Position numbers and translations under genes: made by a program. 64,000 nucleotides of DNA from Lasiodiplodia sp. COLG20 (taxonomy: Eukaryota > Ascomycota > Dothideomycetes > Botryosphaeriales > Botryosphaeriaceae), in assembly GCA_009801085.1 (NCBI GenBank), contig VNWV01000013.1, positions 1-64,000 on the forward strand. The letters run 5' to 3'. The stretch's first letter is position 1. The number at the start of each line of letters is the position of its first letter. Of this stretch, positions 12,214 through 22,123 are shown one piece after another. The notes under the pieces were generated by a model that did no database searches, was not told the DNA's origin, and saw only the letters and a program-made list of their open reading frames with translations.

Positions 12214-14578
12214 ATGGACAAGGAAGAAGAAACGACGTTGTCAGTGGAACGCGGCGTTGCCGACAGGTTTTTCAAATGGAACGAAGAGAACAAGGACAAA
12301 GATGCGTTCACGATAATCTTTTCAGCTTACTGGAAAGCCGTTTCCGATCTGGCAAAAGACGTCCCCACAGGGCCGGGTATCCCAGCGTGGTCCAAACTTT
12401 TCGTCGATGACCAGAGACAAAAACTAAAAGAGCGCAAGGCCGTGGGTTGACCTGGACCCCTCCTTCACTTTCGCACCATGTTTGCATCAACTAATTCAGA
12501 ATTTGCAGAAACAGCTTGGTACCTTCCAGCATCTTCCATTCAAATCGGAAGGTGCTCGGTCGATTCGGCTCTTGAAGGTGGACTCGTGGGGGCCGCATGA
12601 TCTCATCCAATGCTCACTCCAAGAATTCAGAGCCGACAAAGCGCCACCGTATGTCGCCCTGTCCTATGTTTGGGCAGACCAAGGTCCGTGGATGGCGAGC
12701 ATGTTTAAGCTCGGGTGTCCCTTGGACCCTGACGCCAAGCGAGCCATCGTTTGCAATGGGAAGTATCTTGAAGTATCCGCAAATCTTCATGCGGCACTTC
12801 TCGGCCTGGACGAAGCACTTCACGGTCGTTACATGTGGACGGATGCGATCTGCATCAATCAAACAGATGCCAGCGAAAAGACTGAACAGGTTCGCAGGAT
12901 GGACGAAATTTACAGTGGAGCTGAAACCGTCTTCATTTGGCTCGGAAGGAGGCATCCAGTACGTGATGCGCAAATTGCCTGGACAGCATCTTGGCCCAAG
13001 TTCCCAACTTCTGCTGAGGAATATCCTATCGAATACATGGGAAAGAAGTACAACACGATACCAGATTTCTTGGTCGACAGCCTCTGCAAGTTACACATGT
13101 GGAGGAAGTTCGGCTCTTCCGTTGACCTACTTCTTCACGGATGGTTTGAGCGGTGAGATCACCATTAATGAACACGATGGCGTTGGGCTGACTCAAGCCG
13201 TTATCCCAGAGCGTGGACCGTCCAAGAATTCGTACTCGCAAAGAAGTTCGCTTTCTACTACGACGGCAAGGAGATACCGGCCAACGACATGGAAAATGCC
13301 ACGGCATGGCTTCAATCGCTGATTGAACAAACACAGATGTACCGGATGGACTTCGTTCCGCCATGGTTTCTGACGACAGGGTCGATATTCCAAGTTCGAC
13401 GAAAGGTACAGGAGGGTCACTTGTTGGACCTCTCGGAAAGCGTATTAGTCGGTGCTCTGCGACAGGCAGGCAATCCGAAGGATAATGTCTTCGCATTGCT
13501 GTCGCTGACAGACCCCTCCTCATTGACAATCCCGAGCTCGTCAGGGCCAGTGAGGACACTCACGGCCAATTATGACAAAAAGGTAACGGCTCAAGAAGTA
13601 TACATCGACCTGGCTCGGCACCTGCTCTACGGGAAAATGGGTCTTTCAGTGCTTTCACTCGTCCGGCACACAGACGAAGCCCTAGTCCAGGACCAGCTCG
13701 ACGGCGACAAAGACGAGGACACAAAATACGACCCAGCACAACCATCCATGTTCGAGAAGATGATCCGGACCAAACAAGCCGAGAAACGCTACACCAAAGA
13801 ACAAAAGGTGTGGCGCACGCAGGTGAAGCCGGACCTGGAAGGCTTCAAGCCAAACGCATTCCCCTCGTGGGTCCCGAAGCTGCTTCTCGTCCGCGGAACA
13901 CAGCCGTACTACCTGCGAGGCAGCAACAACTTCTCCGCTGCCACCTCCATGCCCGAGTCCTTCAATCTCTCGGACGACGGGCGCACGCTGAAGACTTCTG
14001 CCGCCGTCGTCGACGCCGTCCGGTTCCGGCTGCCTGTCGACGGCAATTCGTCCGCCTCCGGCGGCTTCTGCTTCTGGCCGGTGATCCGGCCCTATTTCAT
14101 CGACAAGCTGGGCCCGGACTCGATCTACAAGCATACCGGAGAACGCATCTCGACTGCATTCTGGCGCACGCTGGTGGATGACATGTGGAACAAGAAGCAT
14201 CCGGCGCCGGACAGGGTCGAGCAGTACTTTGCCCAGTGGTTGGCGAAGCTGGAAGGACCGGCGAAGGCACGGGAATTGCTCGGTCTCTCGTATGAGCCGA
14301 AGGCATCATCGTTTGATTTTGGTGGAGCTCTGTTGTGTACGGCCGCGGCGAGGGCTTTTTATGTGACGGAAGGAGGATATTACGGGCTCGGTCCGGTGAC
14401 TGTCAGGCGTGGAGACAAGGTTTTGCTGCTTCCGGGGACGCAGGTTCCATATTTGTTCCGGGAGCACATGGTGAAGGAAAACTCGTGGATGCTTATTGGA
14501 GAGACTTACGTGCATGGGATCATGCATGGGGAAGCGTCACAGAAGGGGCTTGCGTTCGATCCAATTGACATCGTCTGA
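12214..14578 (+). CDS. HET domain protein, intact
   Basis: Cytosolic HET-domain protein of the kind linked to heterokaryon incompatibility and regulated cell death. Exon 1 runs from ATG 12214 to the donor after KERKA (about 12441). Exon 2 starts at NLQKQLGTF and carries the HET core: PPYVALSYVWADQGPW, YMWTDAICINQTDASEKTEQ and GAETVFIWLGRR. An intron near 13154-13198 joins WFER to RYPRAWTVQEFVLAKKFAFY, the conserved R-x-WT-x-QE motif. The last exon ends at 14578 with GDKVLLLPGTQVPYLFRE and a YVHGIMHGE segment, a C-terminal signature also present in the HET fragment at 63165-64000. Total length is about 760 residues. I see no break, in contrast to its neighbour. Confidence 0.88.
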
Positions 14579-15380
14579 TTTCTATCAACATCTAATTGGT
14601 TGTAGGGATACTGACATGGCATTGGTCTTGTAGAAGCTGCTGCATCAGCATCTTGATCAGTATGAGTGAGGCCTGCAAAGATGTGTACGGGTCGGGAGAG
14701 ATGCTAAGGCCGAGAAGGAACGAAAAGCAGGGGCTCAGTATACAAGAACATTAAAATACTCCCAAGCAGACTACAATTCAATATCTCCGCGGAGAAACAA
14801 CTAATGTAGAGCGGAAAAGAGGGGATACAACGCATTACCCCACCTGGGGTGAAAGTCGTCTTGGTTTTTACCACACCTTTTTGTAGCTTGCTTACTAGAA
14901 TGAGGCTTTTCCTCTGTGATACTTTTTTAGACTCTGCATGCGTAGCCACAGTTCTTGACATCTACTGGACAATTATCATGTCATTACCCCTCATTAACGA
15001 GCGGGGTATTGTCTAGTGTCGTTGTAGCCTTCGGCTTTCTCTCGGCCAACACCTACTCTGTCTCGGGAAACCCCCACTCTCTCACGGATAACACCTACAT
15101 TCTTCCAGCTAACACCTTAGGCTAATACTATTACAACAAGCTACCCGAGGATCAGATAGCTTCCGTTGATCCGCCCATTGTAAGACCTGGGTATATTTAC
15201 GGCCATGTGATATGTATAGATGGTTTTAAAAGCCTTCCAAACACACACGTTCATGCCTCATCACATAAGCAAATAAACTGCCGCGCAAGACTCCTCTCGC
15301 GCTACATCACGTGGGGATACGGTCCTTCTTCTACCACCACCACCTCGTTCAGGCAACATTTTCTAAAACCCTTCTCTTCA
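14579..15380. other. Intergenic region with a 21-nt tandem array
   Basis: About 800 bp. It contains an imperfect tandem repeat at 15041-15123, listed separately. The right part (15207-15380) is open in frame with the thioesterase but lacks conserved sequence, so I treat it as 5' leader. Confidence 0.5.
15041..15123. repeat. Imperfect tandem repeat, about four units of 21 bp
   Basis: Units start at 15041, 15062, 15083 and 15104. They share a core of AACACCTAC or close variants preceded by CTCGG-like bases. The array lies about 260 bp upstream of the FlK-like gene. Its role is unknown. Confidence 0.55.
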
Positions 15381-15800
15381 ATGGCGTCTCAGGAGCCTTC
15401 AGAGGGTGCCTGCGCCTCCGCCACCTTCCCTGTCACATCAGCGGATCTGGCAAGCGCCGGTTCGCCGGACTCGAACGACCGGTTCCCAAAGGTCTTGGCT
15501 ACTGCACGCCTTGTGGCCATGATGGAAATCGCCAGCGCCCGTGTGTTGCAGCCGTACCTCGGCACCGGCCAGCTCTCGGTCGGGGTGCGGATCGATGCTA
15601 CGCACTCAGCACCGACTCCAGAGGGCGAAAGCGTCACTGCGGAGGCAACTTTCACCGGGAAGGAAGGGAAATTGTTCGTGTTTCGAGTTGTCGCCCGAGA
15701 TGCTGCCGGCGAGATTGGCACTGCGCGACATGAAAGGGCGATTGTGGATGTTGCAAGGCTGGAGGCTGCGGCTAGTAAGAGGAGGATCTCTAAGGCCTAG
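15381..15800 (+). CDS. Hot-dog fold thioesterase, FlK (fluoroacetyl-CoA thioesterase)-like
   Basis: Single-exon gene of 139 codons from the internal ATG at 15381, the same length as bacterial FlK. The frame is open upstream to 15207, but that part is unconserved. Family knowledge: FlK hydrolyses fluoroacetyl-CoA using Thr42, Glu50 and His76, with a Phe36 gate. The matching residues are visible here: F35 in DRFPKVL, T41 and E49 in ATARLVAMMEIA, H75 in ATHSAPTPEG, and Gly68 in SVGVRI. The end, IGTARHERAIVDVARL, also matches the family. It probably hydrolyses a small acyl-CoA, but substrate choice, including any fluorinated one, cannot be read from sequence. No pathway partners adjoin it. Confidence 0.75.
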   Translation: MASQEPSEGACASATFPVTSADLASAGSPDSNDRFPKVLATARLVAMMEIASARVLQPYLGTGQLSVGVRIDATHSAPTPEGESVTAEATFTGKEGKLFVFRVVARDAAGEIGTARHERAIVDVARLEAAASKRRISKA

Positions 15801-16880
15801 CTATAGGGGAGGCAGGCAAGGATATGCAATAAACTTGCCACTGGATCATAGCTGGCCGTCGATTGCGGTTCTCTGAAACTTAACTCTCATGGCAACCACA
15901 TTTTATGAATACGCCCTCACTATCACGATACCAGAATTGTCAGCAAATTCCATGTGTGTGATCCAAGCTGTCATCAAGAAGAGAATGCATGATTGTTAAT
16001 GCTACAAAGATGTGTCATTGACGTTCTTTATTGTAAGTGCTGTAGCCTCAAATCTGACCACCCAGCTGAAACGACCAGTTGACGTGGCAGCCAATCCGTT
16101 GGATGGATACTTTGAAGAATGCCAGACTGGACTGCAATCTATACTTTCTGTATGCACGCACACAAGGACGAGAACGTTACCAAACTAATTCCGTCCCGTA
16201 TAGGTGCGAAAACACTCTTAAAAATAGATACATATTACTACTAGTATCATAGAAGTCGAGGTACGCCGCGAGATATATTTTACTAGAAGTATCTCCTTGA
16301 AGATTACTCAGCTAAGCTAACAAGCAAAAGGATCGGCACAGTACTAGCGTCACCATGCAGGTACTACCCGGTCTTTGAAATTTAGCTCGAAAATCGAAAG
16401 AATAACCGCTAACGAAGCCGTAACTTGCGGGCCGTGCGCTGCACCTTAAATTCACTACCGTCAATACCCCGCTGCACACCTATGGCGGATATGTCTTTTT
16501 CGTGTCTTGTCGCAGCGCTCAGCCACGCAATTTCCAGCCTTTGGCCACTATCTCCCAGGGCATATCGTTTGCAGCACGACGTGGTTCATTAATCGCCCGA
16601 GTAAATGGCGGGCCTGGGCTTCCACGCTTCCGCAACCGGTCGACGCAAGGGATATGCGTACCGGTTCAACACATTCTTCATACTCCACATCAATTCAGCC
16701 AGTCGATCCAGCCATATCCATGTGATCTCGCACCTGGGGGTAGTAGCGTGTGCGTTAAATAGATATATAACCGTCCTCCATTCGTGTCCAGACGCGGTTC
16801 CGGTCCGCAACTAGGAATTCATCCACCTTTTCCCTCAACATCTTATCAATTTTTCAGGCCGACTTACACAACAAACAAAA
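15801..16880. other. Intergenic region, no supported gene
   Basis: About 1.1 kb without a credible coding frame. A TATATAA element at about 16763-16769, some 110 bp before the split start codon at 16881, may be the TATA box of the next gene. Confidence 0.45.
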
Positions 16881-17805
16881 ATGTATGTAGAGATATTTGG
16901 CATCAGACAGCCCCACCAGGCAAGCCGATGCTACTGAGAGCTAATCCATCTTCAGGTCCTTCGAACGCACCTTCTCATCCCGCTCTCCCGCCACCCCCGT
17001 CCAATACGGCTGGGAGGAGCTCCTTGACCAGAGGATCAACATCCTCAAAGAGGCCAGTCTGAGCGGCAACAAGCACCTCCTCGCCGCCGTCGAAGTGCAA
17101 GACCGCATGAGCGAGGTCGACCACGTCGCCACCTTCCACCGCGAAGCCAAGGACCTCGGTCCGCACAACTACGACTCGGCCCACGAGATCATGCAAGCCC
17201 TCGAGCAGCGCTGCCTAGACACTAGCAAAGCCGTCAAGAGCGACACGGACGAGGTCAAAAGCGGCATGGAATCGCAAGCCAGCAAGGACGCCAGCCAGGA
17301 CGACTGGGAGCAACTGCTCGACGAGAAGATCGACATGATGAAAGCCCGCAGCGCCGAGCGCTTGGAGGACCTGCGGGAGTTCGGCAAGCGCCGCATCAAG
17401 GAGCTGCCTGCTAACCTGCGCGGCCCCGCTGCGCGTGCGTACATCGGCGGCCTGAACGCCATAGCGAGCTTCGCCCAGAGCTCCATTTCTTGGCTGACAG
17501 CCGCCATGGAAACCGTCTCCCAGTGGTACGAGCACGCGAGGGCGAAGGTCAGGGACTGGGCGTCTGCCACCAAGGACTGGTTCGAGGCGGCCTACAACAC
17601 CATCCGCGGCTGGTTCGGCGCCTACGTCGACCGGTTTGGTGAACCTTGCTCGCCGAGACCGAGTAGTACGACGACTGTTCCTCTGCGCAGCACGAAGGGG
17701 CTGCCAGATCTAGAGAGCATTACGGCGAGGTTGGAGAAGGTCGGGTTGGATCGGTTTCTCCTGGTGAGGAAGGGTGATGAGTGGGTGGTACAGCTGTCGT
17801 TGTAG
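16881..17805 (+). CDS. Unrecognised helical protein; start codon split by an intron
   Basis: I do not recognise a family. The long exon (16956-17805) is open but has no suitable ATG at its 5' end. Removing a 73-nt intron at 16883-16955 (donor GTATGT, acceptor ATCTTCAG) joins AT (16881-16882) to G (16956), giving MSFERTFSSRSPATPVQYGW, so the initiation codon itself is interrupted. The product is about 285 residues, rich in charged amphipathic helices (DDWEQLLDEKIDMMKARSA, REFGKRRIKELPANLRG), with a Trp-rich stretch (SSISWLTAAMETVSQWYEHA then WASATKDWFEAA) and a C-terminal globular-looking segment ending GDEWVVQLSL. There is no signal peptide or clear membrane segment. An alternative is initiation at M in QDRMSEV within the exon. 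Confidence 0.6.
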
Positions 17806-18681
17806 AGGCCCTGGGGGCGACGAAAGTGCGTGATGTAAGAAAGCCGTAGCAGTGTAATTGCGTAGTTGTAGATATATCTCCTCACCGTGATCAATTAATT
17901 TTATTTCAGCAATTCCTTAGCGTGTTCCTCCCATTTCAATCTTGGGGTCTTGATTTTCGATGATTGAATCGCGAGTGCACTATGGCTCAAGCTGTGGGCG
18001 AAGCCTTCTTTTATACGTTGGCTCACATGACTGCATCAATAGTGACAAGCGGCCAGCCAATTGCACATGGAGGCAAAATCGGGCCACCGTCTTAAACAGC
18101 CATGGCATATTCAAAGCCAACGGCCGTGGATCTAATCACCTCCTAGACCTTTTTGTTGTACAGTATGTCAAGGCGGCTGAAGGCAGCCACCGTGGTTGAT
18201 TGTTTGAAAGACCTTCCCGGTATGAAAATGATGCTGCCGTTGATACGGTTCATGCTCTTTGCCAGAAGTTCGCGTTTCTACCAGCATTGCTCGAGGTCGC
18301 TGTCGTTGCTAAAGCTTACCCGCGGCACGATGACCCAGGTTGGGATCTGCTAGTTCGAGCACTCCATATTTAATTTGAAGCGTGTAGCAAAAACCTCCAT
18401 CTACATACAGCACATAAACCCTTTCCAGAAGACTTTTAAATGGCCCCTCTCTTCCGAGGCGTTGAAGTGGATGGAAAGCCAAGTCAGAACTGCAAGCCGC
18501 TTAGCACCGCCTTACCGTCAACTGAGGGTTCAATTCACCATGAACAGAATAAGGAGATCGCCAATTCCTTGAGCGCTTCTCCGTGTAATCGACAAGCCTT
18601 TCAAGCAACATTGCAGAACTTGTGCATTTCTAAACTGTCAAAATTTGCGCAACAGAAATTCGAATAAACTCAATGACATAT
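17806..18681. other. Intergenic region between convergent genes, no supported gene
   Basis: About 880 bp. A 75-codon ATG frame at 18440-18667 (+) is present but has no family features, so I do not call it. Confidence 0.5.
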
Positions 18682-20456
18682 CTACAAGACGTCTCTCGAT
18701 CCAGCATACAGCAGATCAAATGGATCTACTTCGCCCTCGTGGAATCTTTGCAACGGTGGCATAGATTCTGTTCTTCTCAGGATGTAGTCGTATATGTCAG
18801 ATGAGTAGCCCACACGAGTGTGCAAGGCAGAGCTCATGTGATGCATAACTACAGAACGAGCACAGACATCTTTCTCCGACCAATCTCGACACTCCGTGCC
18901 GAGAAGCTCTTCATGCTCTACCTCCTGCTTACCTTCCCGAAAATCAAGATAATGTAAGACTTGGAAAGGAATAAGCCTCATCCCCTCATAACAGTGCGCC
19001 CATGTATCTTCGCCTAATAGTCGACACTCCCTCAAGGTGATGAACTTCAATGAAGACGCCAGAAGTGTAAGTGTATGGAGAATCGACTCTTCCGAGAACT
19101 GAATTGTTGTCAGACATAGGTCGGTAATGTTTGATAACTTGGCGTAATTGTTGATGTCGATAAGTAGATCAAAGTCTTGCCATCTCGGAAGCGTAAATCG
19201 ACCTAGAAAGAAGTCGAGCTCGAGACGAGTAAGACTGCATGCTTTGGTTAGAAGCATTGCCACCGCTTGCATAAATTGAGACATTTCATCCTTTTCGTGG
19301 AATTTTACACGAATCTGTGTAAGATCGGTGAAGGTGTCAAGCATTAGGGCCAAGTTGTTCTCCAAGGCGACTTGCGACCGATGGCTGAGTTTTCCCTCGT
19401 TGTCCACTTCGGGTTCCAATGGTATCCATGGGTTATGAAGATCTTGCAGACCCCACCAGGAATCCCCAGCCAACTCCAGATCAAGTGAGACTAGGCTATT
19501 GCTAGCAGCGCTGCGTTTCCCCAGAGCTCGTAGGACAAAGGCAAGAGGGGCTATTTCCTCTGAGACCGCTTGTTTCTTCTCCAACCCATAGAAACTGCCG
19601 TAGTCGATCGTAAAATAATAGTTGCGCCAGAAGAATAAGTCCGTTCTATCCGACCGGTTAAGATACACCCACAGTTCTTGAAGATTAGGAAGCTTCTGGA
19701 GTGCGTCCTCGAATCTAGCATAGGTCTTCTGGATTCTTCGCAGTTTTCCAGTTGTGGTTTCCGGCTGCGAGATACTCATGTCTCGATCCTGCGACGGTGT
19801 CCGAACACCCTCGGGGGCGTTTAGGTCCGGTGCGTGTAAGCAGTCGTAGAGACCTGGCTGGTTCTGTTGGGCCCTCCACTCCTGGCTGATCTGTTCAAAG
19901 ACCTGCTCTTTGAATTCACGGAGTTTCGGATTTTTTTGGATCTTTTTCTGGACAATTTGGTCCCTTCTGCTGGACGGTTCATCTTCTTGGCTATCACTCT
20001 CTTCATCTTCATCTTCATCTTCATCTTCATCTTCATTGTCGCTACTTTTGCTGCGAGACTTGAAATTGCCTATTCTTGGGTCAGCTTCTAGTGCAAGCTA
20101 TATGACAGGGATAAACCCATCCGATGTTGCGTACGACGGATAATTTCCGAATTCTTCAAATAGAAATCTTCAAAGTCGAGTTCTGGTAGTCTCGGGGTCG
20201 TTTCAAGGCGAAGTATTTTAACGGCATGGGCAGTCATGCTGCTGGTCGCGATCCCAATAACCCGCTCTAGGTCCTTCTCGCACATGTCGAAGCATACGTC
20301 GCCGAAGAGATACCGCGCAGCTTCTTTTGCAAGCCATCTGCAGCAGAATCGAATGCGCCTTAAAGATCGCTCGTCCAGGTAGCCGACGATGGTGGCCCAC
20401 ACATCGTTCGGAAGCTGAACTGTTGGGGAACCTGAGCCGGAGGCAGGCGGCATCAT
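18682..20456 (-). CDS. F-box protein with LRR-like C-terminal region
   Basis: Likely substrate receptor of an SCF ubiquitin ligase. The start at 20456 gives MMPPASGSG followed by an F-box (LPNDVWATIVGYLDERSLRR, then CCRWLAKEAARYLF). One intron between about 20075 and 20135 joins SEIIRR to NFKSRSKSS. Next comes an acidic tract encoded by a GAAGAT hexanucleotide run (about 20000-20036). The long last exon has leucine-rich segments such as KLPNLQELWVYLNR and SLTRLELDFFLGRF, plus LSNITDLCLTTIQF and LLASSLKFITLRECRLL. These suggest a degenerate LRR, as in fungal F-box proteins. Total length is about 570 residues. The target is unknown. Confidence 0.82.
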
Positions 20457-22123
20457 GTGACCTCAGGCACGAAGGTGGGTATCGAAATCAATTGGATGTA
20501 AAAGAGTTCCAAGTGTGCGAAGGTCGGTTGTGATATCGAGGTGAGGAAGGCGACGACGTTGGGAAGGAACGGAAAGAGCGGTTTGTAGGTAGAAGTTTCA
20601 GTCGGGTCGGCCGGAGTTAAATAAGTTTTCGCTTAGATTCCAGGGCCATTCCAGGGCCCTTGTCATGGTGACACGGCTCGGTACAAGATCGCTAGTGGTT
20701 CTTGGCCAATCGTTGCTCGCACAGATATATTGTATATTGCCAATCCTGTTGGAGGGAAGACCTAATTATCTATTCAAAAGTGCAAAAGAATGAATTTCAA
20801 AATCCTCGTTCTTGTATATAGCAAATAGCTGGAATGATGTCACAAATTCTAATAAATGAATGTCGTTTTGGTGGTAAGATCTGCAAGGGGTTTGCCTTAG
20901 TGTCAAAGAAAACGCAAAAAAAAAAAAAAAAAAAAAAAACACGGCAGATATACTCAGCAGCAGAAACAATCAATAATAAGGTGAAACAATATCGACTTTC
21001 TCCGTGCCAAGTAGTTTGTCGAACGGTTGTTCGGATGAAAACTTGAAAGATACCGGTAATGTCATTATACTCTTTGTCTTAGCTAGCATATTCTTGCTGT
21101 GTCCTTTAGTTACATTCCCCGTTTATGAAACATCGACTGCGCAAACATCCCTGTCCATGTCACGCCACCAACCGAGAACAAAGAAAGAGCCTGCGGGGAT
21201 GACAAAAATAGCCGACAAGTGTCGACGCTTCAATGATAGCGCATCCGCCCACACCATCTTCATAGAGCAGATATTGCAAGATCGAAGAAATTGAAGCGGT
21301 GTTGGGAAACCCATTTCGCGGTGATCCCCTGCGCTTGATCGCTTCGTTGCGGGGTAATGTCTCGGAAGCGCTACAGTCCCCTCTCGCAGCCGATAGCTAG
21401 CGCGTATTTAATTTTTGGTCATGTCATGGGTTGTTGAAGCTATCGTCCGGACGTGTATGTAGAACTTTTGATTCGACATTCTCGTTCGGACGACAGCTTC
21501 AATTTAGGCCAAGGGTGGCAGAAGAGGAGTAAATTTGTGTTGTTTCGTCGCCGCGCTTCGCATTGGGTGCGCGACTCCGACTTTGAGAGCGAAACGACAT
21601 GGAGCGAAAAAAAAGTAGGAGAAACCGAGGTGAGGCTACATCTTCATGTTCGTAGCATTGTAGCTGGCTGGCTGCTGAACATTTAGAATAACATTACTGT
21701 GGCAGTCGATAAATCTCAACCACGCTTCCAGAAGTCAAGCACGCTCGTAGAATTCAACTGGATCAGCTTCTTGTTCGTGCACAGCATTCTTCCCACAACG
21801 ATGATTGATTTGAGCCATAGGGATTTCAAAGACGTTCTCTGGCTGAGAGCCCGTCCTATGCACCTTGCATGGTCGACGGTATCGGTACTATGAGATCCTA
21901 CTTGGAGGTCGAAGACCAGAATTTTCGAATTCCAAATAAGGATCGCCACTCGACTCATCTTCACGAAAAGATGCCACACATATTAATTGATACACTTAGA
22001 TCGTTGGATTTGCATATGATTTTGTGAAAAGAGAATTTCTTTTACAATACATAAACGAATGACTAAAAAGAGGTTACTGAGTCTTGTAAAATGCCATCAA
22101 GCCTCCACAGTCAGTCGATCTTA
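20457..22123. other. Intergenic region with poly(A) run and hairpin repeat copy 3
   Basis: About 1.67 kb. It contains a 24-A homopolymer at 20916-20939 and the third hairpin repeat at 21433-21503. Short frames on both strands show no recognisable protein. The poly(A) run has no adjacent retroelement coding sequence. Confidence 0.55.
21433..21503. repeat. Dispersed hairpin repeat, copy 3
   Basis: The left arm GTTGAAGCTATCGTCCGGAC starts at 21433. The right arm, CGTTCGGACGACAGCTTCAA, ends near 21502. It is closely related to the hairpin at 5443-5510. The loop (TAGAACTTTTGATTCGACAT) shares words with both other copies, and upstream TCTCGGA and AGCC(G)A(T/C)(A/G)GCTAG words are shared with copy 2. 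Confidence 0.62.

Noticed and set aside
18440..18667. 75-codon ATG frame between the helical protein and the F-box gene
   Set aside because: No homology features, no signal peptide, and length within chance expectation.
20916..20939. Poly(A) run as the tail of a retrotransposed element
   Set aside because: No retroelement coding sequence or target duplication nearby; a simple homopolymer.
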